Notes under the pieces: generated by a model
Databases searched by the model: none
Seen by the model: the letters and a program-made list of their open reading frames with translations, nothing else
What the model was told of the DNA's origin: nothing
Origin: Deinococcus sp.
Lineage (GTDB): Bacteria; Deinococcota; Deinococci; Deinococcales; Deinococcaceae
Length of the DNA: 64,000 nt
Assembly: GCF_018260555.1 (NCBI RefSeq)
Contig: NZ_JAGLBB010000003.1
Span: forward strand, 27,734 to 91,733
Direction: 5' to 3'
Part shown: positions 14,416-30,940 of the stretch, piece after piece
How the letters are laid out: every line of letters starts with the position of its first letter
Numbering within the stretch: the stretch's first letter is position 1
Translations under genes and position numbers: made by a program

Positions 14416-14717
14416 TGGTTCCTACCACGTCGTATCTGGCCCTGTCGGGCGTCTTGTTCGCGCTGGGCATGGTGGGCGTCCTGACGCGGCGCACGGCGAT
14501 CATGGTGTTCCTGTCCGTGGAACTCATGCTGAACGCCGCGAACCTCGCGCTGGTGGCGTTCGCGCGGTCGTGGGGCGACCCGACCGGTCAGACGGCCGTG
14601 TTCATCGTGATGACGCTGGCCGCCGCCGAGGTGGCGATCGGTCTGGCGATCATCGTCGCCATCTTCCGCAAGCGCGAGACCACCAACGTGGACGACCTCG
14701 CGGCGTTGAAAGGCTGA
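14415..14717 (+). CDS. nuoK: NADH-quinone oxidoreductase subunit K
   Basis: 100 aa, three helices, with the conserved buried glutamates in [11 protein letters not shown] and [11 protein letters not shown] that line the proton path. Family length. Overlaps nuoJ by one base. Confidence 0.97.
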   Translation: MVPTTSYLALSGVLFALGMVGVLTRRTAIMVFLSVELMLNAANLALVAFARSWGDPTGQTAVFIVMTLAAAEVAIGLAIIVAIFRKRETTNVDDLAALKG

Positions 14718-14723
14718 GTGGTC

Positions 14724-16639
<1,916 letters not shown>

Positions 16640-16643
<4 letters not shown>

Positions 16644-18082
16644 CCTTCACCGACTGGCTTCCCACCCTCATGATCTTCCTGCCCCTGGCGGGCAGTCTGC
16701 TGCTGCTGGTCACTCCGAAACGCTTCCGCGATGAGGTCGCGGGCTTCATGGCCGCCCTGACGCTCGGCGCGGGCCTCGCCATCTGGCGGGGCGGCGGCTC
16801 CGAACTGTTCCGCTGGGACTGGATTCCGCCGCTGGGCATCACGTACTCGGTGCAGCTGGGCGGCGTGAGCCTCGCGCTGGCGCTCGTCACGGCGCTGATG
16901 TCCTTCATCGCGATCCTGTACGCCGCGCGCCGCATTCCCAATCCGGGGCCGATGCTGTCGCTGATCCTGGCGATGGAAACGGGCCTGATCGGCATCTTCG
17001 CCGCGCAGGACCTGATGCTGTTCTACGTGTTCTTCGAGGACGCCCTGATCCCTGCGCTGCTGATGCTGGCCATCTACGGCAAGTCCGGGCGCATGGCGGC
17101 CCTCGTAAAATTCGCGGCTTACACGCTGTTCGGCAGTCTGCTGATGCTGGTCAGCATCATCGGCGTGCGCTACATCGGCGGCAGTCCCACCTTCGCCATG
17201 ACCGACCTGAAACAGAACCTCGTGCAGGGCCCCGCCCAGACCTGGCTGTACCTGGGCTTCCTGGCCGCCATGGCCGTCAAGTTGCCGCTGTGGCCGCTAC
17301 ACGCGTGGCTGCCGGACTTTCACGAGCAGAACCACGACAGCGGCATTCCCGACGTGATGGGCACCCTGTACAAGGTCGGCGGCTACGGCCTGTTCACCTT
17401 CGCCATTCCGCTGTTCCCGGACGCCAGCCTGGAACTGCGCCCCATCCTGATGGGTCTCGCGGCGTTCACGGCGCTGTACGCCGCGTGGATCGCCTTCGGC
17501 CAGACCGACTGGAAACGCCTGCTGGCCTACGCGGGCCTGAGCCACATGGGCTTCGTGGCGCTCGGCGTGTTTTCCCTGAACGAGACGGCCGTGATCGGCG
17601 CGATGTACCTGCTGGCCTTCCAGAACCTGTACACCGGCGCGCTGTTCCTGTCGGTCGGCATGCTTCAGGAACGCACCGGCAGCCTCGATACCCGCGTGGG
17701 CGGCGTGATGACCCAGGCGGGCGCGCTGGGCGGCCTGACCATGGCCCTGTGGTTCGCCAGTATCGCCGTGCCGGGCATGGCCGGTTTCATCGGGGAATTC
17801 AGCATCCTGCTCGGCGCGTACCAGGTGTTCCCCTGGCTGGCGTTCATCGCCGGCATCACCACCATCGCCGCCGCCGCGTACGCCCTGAGCGCCTTCCAGA
17901 CGACCTTCTGGCAGGCCCGGCCCGCCGGGGGGCTGCGCGTGCCGGATCTGGTGCACACCGAGTGGCTGATCCTGGGCCTGCCGCTGGCCGTGGCCGTGCT
18001 GTTCGGCGTGTACTCCGCGCCCGCCCTGAACCTCATGCAGCCCGCCGTGCGCGCCGTCCTGACCGCCCTGGGAGGCAACTGA
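16640..18082 (+). CDS. nuoM: NADH-quinone oxidoreductase subunit M
   Basis: 480 aa antiporter-like proton pump. Typical segments are FYVFFEDALIPALLMLAIYG (channel Glu), PLWPLHAWLPDFHEQ and AYAGLSHMGFVALGVF. The ATG overlaps the nuoL stop, and in-frame codons upstream lie within nuoL. The next gene begins one base after its stop. Confidence 0.97.
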
Positions 18083-18083
18083 C

Positions 18084-19532
<1,449 letters not shown>

Positions 19533-19613
19533 GGGGACAGTAGGCAGCGGGGAGTGGGCCGGGCACTGCCGTTCGCCCCGCTTCCGGAACCCGGAGAGAT
19601 TCACCCATGAAAA

Positions 19614-19645
19614 TGGCCCGCCTCTGCGTCGCAGACAGCGGGCCA
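19614..19645. terminator. Bidirectional terminator between nuoN and the CHASE2 gene
   Basis: TGGCCCGC and GCGGGCCA enclose a second palindrome (TCTGCGTCGCAGA). The hairpin lies between convergent genes, and on the minus strand is followed by TTTTC. Likely ends both transcripts. Confidence 0.75.
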
Positions 19646-19664
19646 CTTCCCATTGCCTGTCCGT

Positions 19665-21185
19665 TCAGCCGCGCTGTTCGCGCTCGTACTTGGCCCGGTA
19701 GCGGCTGCGGCTGGCCGCCTCGACCAGATCGGCGGGCGTCTGCATGTCGGGGCCGGTGCGGGCCGCGCCGATGCTGACACGGAGCGGCACGTCATGGTAC
19801 CTGAGTTCCTGCACGGCGTCCTCGATGCGCTGCGTGGTGGCGGTCATGTCCTGCACGCTGGCACCTTCAAGCAGCACCGCGAATTCGTCGGGACCCCAGC
19901 GGAACAGCAGGTCGCTGCGGCGCTTGTGTTGCAGGATGCGCCCCGAGAGGTCACTGAGCAGTTCGTCGCCCGCGTGCAGGCCGTAGACTTCGTTGACCTT
20001 GCGTAAACCGCTCAGGTCCACCAGCAGCAGGCCCAGCGGGCGGGCAGCGCGGGCGGCCCAGCGCCCTTCGAGCGCGCGGGTGAAGGCCACGCGGTTGCCA
20101 AAGCCCGTCAGGGGGTCGCGCATGCTGAGGTTGCGCAGGTTCCACCAGCGTTCCAGGGCCACCAGGGCCGTGCCCAGGATCGCGGCGAGCGAGAGGGTCA
20201 CGCCGGGCAGCAGGATGTTGTCCACCCACAGGCGAGCGGCGAGGGCCAGCATCAGCAGGGCCAGCGCGAACCCCCACACGCCGCGCGCCAGGACGGCACT
20301 GACGGCGGCCGTGACGGCCAGCAGCGCGGTCAGCCACGTGGGCAGGCGCGTGAAGGGTGGGCTCAGGAGGCTGGACACGGCGCGGGCCTGCATGACGACC
20401 CCCGGCACGACCTGCCCGGTCACGTCGCGCAGGATGACGTTGCTGGTGCCGCTGGCGGTCAGGCCGATCAGGACGATCTTGCCCTGAATGTCGCCGTAGC
20501 GGACGTTGCCGTTCACAACGTCCCGGAACGGAATGACGGGCAGGCGGTCCTGGCTGGGGGCGCTGTAACGCAGCAGTTGCGCCTGGGTGTCCAGCGGCAC
20601 GTTGCGTCCGGCGGCGACAGCCAGTTGCTGCGCGAAACTGGGGTGCAGCGCGGCGCTGGCCTGCGCGGCGGTGCTGTCCGTGACCGGGCGGGCGTTCCCC
20701 TTCCCCTCCGGCAGGCCCGGGTACCCGGTCTGGAAGGTGCGGACCACGCCGTCCGGGCTGACGTTCAGGGCGCTGACGCCGGTGGGGGAGAGCCAGTCGG
20801 GGCTGGCCAACTGGCGGCTCTCGCCGGGGGCGGTGGCCAGCACCACGTTCGGCCGGCTGAACGCGTCGGCGAGGCGGCTGTCGTTCCGGGCAGGGTCGCT
20901 GAACAGCACATCGATGCCGATGGCGGTCGCGCCCGCCTGCTCCAGCGTTCCGAGGGCCTGCGCGTACAGCTCGCGGGGCCAGTCGCCGATGCGGCCGTAG
21001 TCGCGCAGCGAGGCGTCATCGATGCCGACCAACACGACCCGCTGCTCTGGAGCTCCGGGCAGGGCGCGGTTCAGGGCGTCCCACAGGCGGACGTTGTCCG
21101 GCAGGATGAAGGTCAGCAGCAGCGCCAGGATCGCCGCCACCGGGACGGTGTACAGCGCCAGCGAGCGGTCAGGGGATCTCAACAT
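19665..21185 (-). CDS. CHASE2 sensor with GGDEF-like output domain
   Basis: 506 aa. N-terminal membrane helix (residues 10-29), extracytoplasmic CHASE2 domain (about 30-270, with VVLVGIDDASLRDYG and IGIDVLFSD), then three helices and a GGDEF domain (about 350-506). The signature is GPDEF (431-435) rather than GGDEF, and DLSGLRKVNE replaces the usual D-x-D-x-FKxxND. Diguanylate cyclase activity is therefore uncertain; it may be a c-di-GMP or GTP sensor. Its ATG lies 17 bases inside the end of the FecR-domain gene, so the two are co-transcribed, a pairing seen often for CHASE2 proteins. Confidence 0.88.
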   Translation of the reverse strand: MLRSPDRSLALYTVPVAAILALLLTFILPDNVRLWDALNRALPGAPEQRVVLVGIDDASLRDYGRIGDWPRELYAQALGTLEQAGATAIGIDVLFSDPARNDSRLADAFSRPNVVLATAPGESRQLASPDWLSPTGVSALNVSPDGVVRTFQTGYPGLPEGKGNARPVTDSTAAQASAALHPSFAQQLAVAAGRNVPLDTQAQLLRYSAPSQDRLPVIPFRDVVNGNVRYGDIQGKIVLIGLTASGTSNVILRDVTGQVVPGVVMQARAVSSLLSPPFTRLPTWLTALLAVTAAVSAVLARGVWGFALALLMLALAARLWVDNILLPGVTLSLAAILGTALVALERWWNLRNLSMRDPLTGFGNRVAFTRALEGRWAARAARPLGLLLVDLSGLRKVNEVYGLHAGDELLSDLSGRILQHKRRSDLLFRWGPDEFAVLLEGASVQDMTATTQRIEDAVQELRYHDVPLRVSIGAARTGPDMQTPADLVEAASRSRYRAKYEREQRG

Positions 21186-22821
21186 GGCGTTCGTTGCCTG
21201 CCTCGTCTGTGGCGTTCAGGGTGACCGGGCTGCCCGGAGTGGCCAGCGGCAGCGTCCACTGGAAGTCCGGGTGGCCGGCCGTGACCGTGCGGGTGTACGT
21301 CACACCGTTCACGGTGACCCGCAGCGTCACGCGGTTGCTGGGGGCGCTGCGGGTCGTGAGGGTCAGGCTGGCGTCCTGCACGCGGCCCGTGAGGATCAGC
21401 GCGCGTCCCTCCCGGCGGCCCTGCACGGTCACGGTCGGCGCGGTCCGGTCGATGATCAGCGTCACCCGGCGCGTCAGGGTCTGCGAGTAGCGGGTGGCGG
21501 TGACGGTCACGCGGTGCGGGCCTTCCGTCAGGGTGTCTTCCGGGCGGTCCAGACGGAACACACCGTCCTTGCCGCCCAGCGTCATGGTGCGCCCGGCGAC
21601 GCTGGCCTGCACCGCTGCGTCCGGCAGGCTGCGCGCCAGCAGCGTCAGGTGCTGCACCTGCACCTTCCCGGACGGCAGGTCCAGCGTGAGCGGCCGGGCG
21701 CGTTCGGCGTCCAGCGCCTGATTGAAGCGGTCCAGCGCGTCAAGGCGCAACGCCTCCACGCCCCCCGCCTGGGCGCGCTGCTGCCCGGCACTGACGGACT
21801 GGTCGTCCGCGCCGGGCAGCGCCACCTGCCCCTCGAAGACCTTCACGGTCCCGCTCGCATCCACCCGGAAGACTGTGCCGCGCACGGCCGTGCTGATGAC
21901 CGGGGTGTCCAGCCGGTAGCCGCCCTGGCCCTTTTCCACGACGTTCCAGGCGGTGCCGCGCACGAGTTTCAGCAGAATCTCGCGGCCCCGGTCGGTGCGT
22001 TCCACGGCCAGCACCCTGAGTTCGCTCTGCTCGTTCAGGCGCAGGTACCCGCCGCCCGTGAAGCCCACCTCGGCCCAGGCGCCGGCGGCGGTGTTCAGGG
22101 TCACGCCGGAGTCCAGTGTGTCCCCGATAACGGCCACGCGGCTCTGCCCGGCGCGGTCCACGCGCACCTGCCCGCGTGTCGCCTCGATGGTCGCGTCGCC
22201 CAGCCCCCGGTACTGCGAGGCGTACCAGGGGTCCTCCTCGCCGAAAGCCGTGACCTTGGCGCTGTCCAGGTCCATCTGCTGCCCGGCGCGCACAGTCACG
22301 ACCCGGCCGTTCAGGCTCAGGCGCGCCTGCCCCTGCAAGACGGCCACGCGGCGGTTTGCCCTGCCGCTCAGGTCCACCCGCATCTGCCCAGCGTCTTCCA
22401 TGACGACGTGTGCGCCCTGCACGTGCACGGCAACCGGCCCGTACAGGAAGAATCGGCCGTCGAGCAGCTCCGCCTCGTTCAGGAGCCGGCGCACCCGTGA
22501 CGCGCTGCCCACCACGATCTGCCCGGCCCCGAACTTCAGTTGGGCGCGGCCCGTGCCGGTGCGCAGTGACGTGCTCAACTCGGTGCCCGGCACGCCCCCC
22601 GCCACCCAGGCGCCCGAAGCGTCCAGCAGTTCCACACGGCCCTGCGCCAGGGCCAGACGCGGCGTGGTCGTGACGGCGGCCAGCTGGGTACGGGCGTTCT
22701 GCGCGGTGGCCCCGGCTGCCGGAACGAACGCAGGGCCACCCAAAAGGAGCAGAGCGGTCAGGGGAGCGACCCGGAGGTTTACACGGAGCTTAAGCACTCC
22801 TGGGTGGGCCGTCACCTTCAT
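21169..22821 (-). CDS. Secreted FecR-domain protein
   Basis: 550 aa. A hydrophobic signal segment near residues 18-40 is followed by two FecR-type beta modules: GRVELLDASGAWVAGG, and later GGYLRLNEQSELRVLAVE with VISTAVRGTVFRVD and VKVFEGQVALPG. The C-terminal third contains beta-sandwich, Ig-like stretches (RVTLIIDRTAPTVTVQG). FecR domains of this type sit outside the membrane next to CHASE2 signalling proteins, which fits the overlapping downstream gene. I place the start at ATG 22821; an open frame further up overlaps the divergent ABC-F gene and is not used. Confidence 0.85.
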   Translation of the reverse strand: MKVTAHPGVLKLRVNLRVAPLTALLLLGGPAFVPAAGATAQNARTQLAAVTTTPRLALAQGRVELLDASGAWVAGGVPGTELSTSLRTGTGRAQLKFGAGQIVVGSASRVRRLLNEAELLDGRFFLYGPVAVHVQGAHVVMEDAGQMRVDLSGRANRRVAVLQGQARLSLNGRVVTVRAGQQMDLDSAKVTAFGEEDPWYASQYRGLGDATIEATRGQVRVDRAGQSRVAVIGDTLDSGVTLNTAAGAWAEVGFTGGGYLRLNEQSELRVLAVERTDRGREILLKLVRGTAWNVVEKGQGGYRLDTPVISTAVRGTVFRVDASGTVKVFEGQVALPGADDQSVSAGQQRAQAGGVEALRLDALDRFNQALDAERARPLTLDLPSGKVQVQHLTLLARSLPDAAVQASVAGRTMTLGGKDGVFRLDRPEDTLTEGPHRVTVTATRYSQTLTRRVTLIIDRTAPTVTVQGRREGRALILTGRVQDASLTLTTRSAPSNRVTLRVTVNGVTYTRTVTAGHPDFQWTLPLATPGSPVTLNATDEAGNERHVEIP

Positions 22822-22829
22822 CACGTCAT

Positions 22830-22835
22830 AGTTTA
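22830..22835 (-). promoter_or_regulatory. -10 box for the FecR gene
   Basis: TAAACT on the minus strand, eight bases before the ATG, with no ribosome site between. Consistent with a leaderless or near-leaderless mRNA, but the spacer is at the long end. Confidence 0.45.
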
Positions 22836-22866
22836 CGGGAAAAATCCGACAATTTCGTGACACGCG

Positions 22867-22872
22867 TATACT
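22867..22872 (+). promoter_or_regulatory. -10 box for leaderless ABC-F mRNA
   Basis: TATACT followed by seven bases and then the GTG start. No room for a Shine-Dalgarno site. Divergent from the FecR promoter within 60 bases. Confidence 0.7.
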
Positions 22873-22879
22873 GCGGGGC

Positions 22880-24772
<1,893 letters not shown>

Positions 24773-24800
24773 TACAGACCGCCTTCTGGTGCGTTCACAC

Positions 24801-24817
24801 CCCGGCAACACGCCGGG
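24801..24817. terminator. GC hairpin between convergent genes
   Basis: CCCGGC, five-base loop, GCCGGG, lying between the ABC-F stop and the end of the TelA-like gene. No T-run, so only tentative. Confidence 0.45.
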
Positions 24818-24844
24818 TCGCCAGGTCCACGCCCCCAATCCGGA

Positions 24845-26065
<1,221 letters not shown>

Positions 26066-26139
26066 GCCCTAATTACGCACCCCGGACATGAGGAGTTGCA
26101 TCCGGCAAAAGGCGCGTGCCCCCACACGCCCGGCCGGGG

Positions 26140-26145
26140 TACGCT
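26140..26145 (+). promoter_or_regulatory. -10 box for the GNAT gene
   Basis: TACGCT eight bases before ATG 26154, without a ribosome site. Confidence 0.5.
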
Positions 26146-26153
26146 GCGCGCCG

Positions 26154-26723
26154 ATGCCCACACAGCCCAAGAACCTGCCGACGCTGACCCTGCGTGACCG
26201 CCGCGACGACGACCTGCCCACCCTCTGGCGCTGGCTGCACGCGGAGAGCGACCCGGAATGGAAACGCTGGGACGCCCCGTACTTTCACGCAGACAGCGGG
26301 CCGTCCACGCTGTCCCTGACGGACTTCACGGCCCGCGAGCACCGCCGCGCCCCCGACCCGCACGGGCAGATCATCGCGCTCAGCGGCGCGTGCGTCGGGC
26401 AGGTCACCCGTTACGAGGAAGCCCCGGCGGGCGGCGGCTGGTGGACACTTGGCGTGCTGATCTTCGACCCCCGGCACTGGGGCGGCGGACTGGGCACGCA
26501 GGCGCTGCGGCTGTGGGCCGACGCCACTTTCGCCCAGACAGAGGCGCACGTCCTGACCCTGACCACCTGGAGCGGAAACGAACGCATGGTGCGCGCCGCC
26601 GCCCGCACCGGCTTCCGCGAGTGCGCCCGCATCCCGCAGGCCCGCGCCTGGGCCGGGCAGCGCTGGGACAGCGTGAAACTCGCGCAACTGCGAGCCGACT
26701 GGGCAGCTGTTCAGGCGCCCTGA
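26154..26723 (+). CDS. GNAT family N-acetyltransferase
   Basis: 189 aa. RimJ/RimL-like layout: LTLRDRRDDDLPTLWRWLH at the N-terminus, the acetyl-CoA loop in HWGGGLGTQALRLW, and the late WSGNERMVRAAARTGFRE motif. Cytoplasmic; substrate unknown. Divergent from the TelA-like gene. Confidence 0.85.
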   Translation: MPTQPKNLPTLTLRDRRDDDLPTLWRWLHAESDPEWKRWDAPYFHADSGPSTLSLTDFTAREHRRAPDPHGQIIALSGACVGQVTRYEEAPAGGGWWTLGVLIFDPRHWGGGLGTQALRLWADATFAQTEAHVLTLTTWSGNERMVRAAARTGFRECARIPQARAWAGQRWDSVKLAQLRADWAAVQAP

Positions 26724-26738
26724 CAGACCGGCATGAAG

Positions 26739-26767
26739 CAGCGGGCGGCGTGGGAGGCGGCCCGCTG
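26739..26767. terminator. Bidirectional hairpin terminator
   Basis: CAGCGGGC and GCCCGCTG form an eight-base perfect stem between the convergent GNAT and BsuPI genes. Confidence 0.55.
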
Positions 26768-26790
26768 TTCCGTGATCCGGTGGGGGGCGT

Positions 26791-27417
26791 TCAGTCTTCC
26801 AGCGTGACCGGGTAGTCTGCGGCGACGATGCTCACGCCCGCCCCGTTGAAGTATGCGCGGAGGGTGTACTCTCCGGCAGGCAGGGCCTTGCCGTCCGTGC
26901 CCCGGCCGTTCCAGCGGACGTTCTGCACGTCCATGGTCTCGCCGGGCGCGACGCTCGTGACGACCAGTTGCATGGTGCAGATCGTGTTCGTGGGGGTGGC
27001 GCGCACGACCTGACCGGCGGCGTTCAGGACCTCGAAACGCACGTCGCAGGCTCCGTGCTGCAACTCGATGGGTGCCTCGCCCTCGTTGGTCAGGTTGAAG
27101 GTCCAGAGGGTGTCCTGCCCGCCGCGCAGGCTGGCGGGGCCGCTCAGGGTGGCGCTGTGCGGGGTGGTCAGGGCGGGGTTCAGCGCCGGGGTCAGGGCGG
27201 GCCGCGCCGGGCTGACAGGAGCGGGCGTGACAGGTGCGGGCGTGACAGGTGCGGGCGTGGTGGGGGCCGGTGTCGCGGCGCTGCGAGGCGGCAGGCTCGG
27301 AATGGTGAAGATGCTCGTCTGGGCCTGGGCGGACAGCGCGCCCATCAGGCCGGTGGACAGCAGGGCGGTGGACAGCAGGGCGGTGGACAGCAGGGCCGTG
27401 CGGATGCGGGGCGTCAT
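26791..27417 (-). CDS. Secreted BsuPI-like domain protein
   Basis: 208 aa. The signal peptide contains the block ALLST three times in a row (encoded by a 15-bp tandem repeat). A Pro/Ala/Thr linker with PAPVT repeats follows, then a beta-sandwich of about 125 residues (LWTFNLTNEGEAPIEL, ADYPVTLED) matching the BsuPI/intracellular proteinase inhibitor domain. Whether it inhibits a protease is unknown. The neighbouring minus-strand hydrolase starts far upstream, so no operon is evident. Confidence 0.75.
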   Translation of the reverse strand: MTPRIRTALLSTALLSTALLSTGLMGALSAQAQTSIFTIPSLPPRSAATPAPTTPAPVTPAPVTPAPVSPARPALTPALNPALTTPHSATLSGPASLRGGQDTLWTFNLTNEGEAPIELQHGACDVRFEVLNAAGQVVRATPTNTICTMQLVVTSVAPGETMDVQNVRWNGRGTDGKALPAGEYTLRAYFNGAGVSIVAADYPVTLED

Positions 27418-27512
27418 GCCCTTCACTGTGCGCGGCCCTGCCTGACGCCGCGTGAGGAACCCTGAGCGAACCTTCAGGGAGCGCGTGCTGAGGGCGGTCG
27501 AGGGGGCGGGGC

Positions 27513-28991
27513 TCAGCGCAGCAGACGCAGCGCGCCGCGGTACAACGCCAGGAACTGCGGGTCGTTCAGGGCGCGGGCGTCGTTCCAGGTGGCGCTCACG
27601 CAGTACGTGCGGCCCGCCTGCGTGGTCACCTGGGTGGTCAGGTTCAGCACGCCGGGTTCGCTGCCGCCCTTGTAACTGACGCTGCGGAACTGTGTCGGGT
27701 CGGCCACGCCGGGATTCAGTTGCGTTTCCTTCAGGGCCGCGACCTCGCCCATCAGGCGGCACAGGCGCTCCGTGCTGGCGAACCATTCCACGTCCCGCGC
27801 CAGGGGGCCGCCCGCGAAGATAGAAGCGGCGGGCAGCGGGGCCACGCGCGCCCGCTCCAGCACGGCCCGCCGCGCCGGGACGTTCAGGACGGCGGCGCGG
27901 TACTCCGCGAGCAGCGCGGCGTTCGCGGGGTTCTTCAGGGCGAAGGCTTCACGGGTGCCCAGGAAGGGCCACTGACCGAAGCGGGCCTCGACGCCCGCGC
28001 GGCCCACGGCGTTCAGGAGCAGGTCCGTGGCGGTGTTGTCACTCTGCGAGATCATGCGCGCCGCGAGGTCCCGCAGGGTGTACCGGCTGCCGGTCGGCGC
28101 GTCCTGCAGGGTGCCGCTGGGGAGGCTGCGCTCAGCGTCCGTCAGGGTCAGCTCGTCGGTCCAGGCGCGCTGCCCGGCGCTGACCTGCGCCTGCAACTCG
28201 GCCAGGATCGCCAGTTTGAAGGTGGACCCGACCGCCAGCGGCCGCGCGGCGTTCAGGGCGACGAGCGGGGCGCCGCCCTGAACGCCGACCTCCTGCACGA
28301 CCAGGCTGACCTGTCCGGGCAGCGCGGCAAAGGCGGCGCGCGCCTCGTCGGGGATGGCGAAGGTCACGTCCGGCGAGACGGGCGCGACGACCAGCCCGGT
28401 CACGCGGCCCTGGTCGTCCAGCGTGAACTGCGTGACGTTCAGCGGGCCGTTCTCGAAGATCAGGGCAGTGCGGGTCGCGCTGACCTGCACGTCCCGCAGC
28501 GGGCCGTACTGGGCGCGCAGGCCGTCCAGGAAAGACCGCAACTGCGCTTCGGGCAGCGCCTCCAGGAAGGACGGGGCGAACAGCGCCGGGTCCAGCGGCC
28601 CGCTGAAGATGCGCCTGAGCAGCTCACGCGGCGAGCCGGCCCCGGTCGCGTCCGCGTTCGCCACCCGCGGCATGAAGCGCAGGCCCATAAAACGCCCCTG
28701 GTCGTCCAGCGCGGCCTGCACGCCCAGCTGTCCCTTCTCGAACACGGCCACGGTCACGCCGTCCTGTGTTCCGGCGCTCACAAACGCCCCCAGTTGCGCG
28801 CGCAGACCGTCCAGGGCCGCCTGAAGCCCCTCGGCGCTCAGGGCCGCCTGAAGGTCCGGGGCCAGCCACGCCGCCTGCACCGGCCCGCTGAACAGCCGCG
28901 CCACGGCCTCCGGCACGCCCAGCGGGGCCTGCGCCTGCGCGCACGTCAGTAGCGAGAAGCTCAGCAGGAGAGCCGGACGGGTCGGTCGCAC
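27513..28991 (-). CDS. Secreted serine hydrolase, class A beta-lactamase-like
   Basis: 492 aa. Signal peptide, then two related modules of about 120 residues (ARLFSGPVQAAWLAPDLQ and RRIFSGPLDPALFAPSF, resembling DUF3887), then a penicillin-recognising fold. Catalytic motifs: Ser256-x-x-Lys259 (GSTFK), SDN (317-319) and KGG from Lys441. The class A Glu166 region is not clear. It could be a beta-lactamase or a peptidoglycan-related esterase/peptidase. GTG start set by the TACCCT box six bases upstream; the frame continues upstream through a minisatellite, which is not coding. Confidence 0.85.
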   Translation of the reverse strand: MRPTRPALLLSFSLLTCAQAQAPLGVPEAVARLFSGPVQAAWLAPDLQAALSAEGLQAALDGLRAQLGAFVSAGTQDGVTVAVFEKGQLGVQAALDDQGRFMGLRFMPRVANADATGAGSPRELLRRIFSGPLDPALFAPSFLEALPEAQLRSFLDGLRAQYGPLRDVQVSATRTALIFENGPLNVTQFTLDDQGRVTGLVVAPVSPDVTFAIPDEARAAFAALPGQVSLVVQEVGVQGGAPLVALNAARPLAVGSTFKLAILAELQAQVSAGQRAWTDELTLTDAERSLPSGTLQDAPTGSRYTLRDLAARMISQSDNTATDLLLNAVGRAGVEARFGQWPFLGTREAFALKNPANAALLAEYRAAVLNVPARRAVLERARVAPLPAASIFAGGPLARDVEWFASTERLCRLMGEVAALKETQLNPGVADPTQFRSVSYKGGSEPGVLNLTTQVTTQAGRTYCVSATWNDARALNDPQFLALYRGALRLLR

Positions 28992-28997
28992 GTCGCC

Positions 28998-29003
28998 AGG
29001 GTA
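28998..29003 (-). promoter_or_regulatory. -10 box for the serine hydrolase
   Basis: TACCCT on the minus strand, six bases before the GTG start; leaderless layout. Confidence 0.6.
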
Positions 29004-29039
29004 CGCCAGGAGACGGGGACGGGAGGCCGCACCTGCCGC

Positions 29040-29119
29040 CCAGAGCACCTGCCAACCAGAGCATTGGCGACCCAGGGCATTGGCCGCCCAGAGCATTGGC
29101 GGCCCAGACCCCTGGCGGC
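29040..29119. repeat. 16-bp minisatellite, five copies
   Basis: Five units of CCAGAGCATTGGCGGC with a few substitutions, end to end, between the divergent serine hydrolase and gatC. Non-coding. Confidence 0.85.
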
Positions 29120-29209
29120 CGAGCGGAGCGAATGAATTTTGACGATCAGGACGGAGAATAGGTGCGTCAGGAGCCTCTTTTGCAGGGGCCGTCATTCGCA
29201 GAACTGCTC

Positions 29210-29215
29210 TATACT
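29210..29215 (+). promoter_or_regulatory. -10 box for leaderless gatC mRNA
   Basis: TATACT, seven bases, then ATG 29223. Same spacing as at the ABC-F gene. Confidence 0.7.
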
Positions 29216-29222
29216 TCCGGGC

Positions 29223-29516
29223 ATGATCGACGCGGCCCAGATAGACCACCTCGCGCAGCTTGCCCGGCTGCACCTGACTCCGGAGGAATGCACCGCCATG
29301 CAGGCCGACCTGACCCGCGTGCTGGGGTACTTCGACCTGCTGGGCGAGGCGGACACCAGCGGCGTGCAGGAGATGCAGCGCCCGGTCGATCTCGTGAACG
29401 TGCTGCGTGACGACGTGCCCGGCGGGGTCTTTCCGCAGGACGCCGTGACCGCCCTGGCTCCCGAGAGCATGCCCGACGGGCACATCCGCGTGCCCCGCAC
29501 CGTGGACGCCGACTGA
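29223..29516 (+). CDS. gatC: Asp-tRNA(Asn)/Glu-tRNA(Gln) amidotransferase subunit C
   Basis: 97 aa, the small clamp between GatA and GatB in the enzyme that converts misacylated Asp-tRNA or Glu-tRNA to the amide form. Family pattern [16 protein letters not shown] and [16 protein letters not shown], with LRDDVP in the C-terminal tail. It sits before serS, while gatB lies 32 kb away and gatA is not in the window. Confidence 0.95.
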   Translation: MIDAAQIDHLAQLARLHLTPEECTAMQADLTRVLGYFDLLGEADTSGVQEMQRPVDLVNVLRDDVPGGVFPQDAVTALAPESMPDGHIRVPRTVDAD

Positions 29517-29586
29517 TGACTGGCAAGGCGCTCAGGGGCGGCCCCTCGCTTGACTTGACGGTGACTGATCGTCTCTGGAGGCTGTG

Positions 29587-30864
<1,278 letters not shown>

Positions 30865-30928
30865 CCGCGAGGCAGTGAGAGGAAGTGATACGCACCGGGG
30901 AAACGGGGTGCCTGCGCGCACCGGACGC

Positions 30929-30934
30929 TACACT
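30929..30934 (+). promoter_or_regulatory. -10 box for the DinB-like gene
   Basis: TACACT, six bases, then ATG 30941. Confidence 0.65.
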
Positions 30935-30940
30935 GACGGC

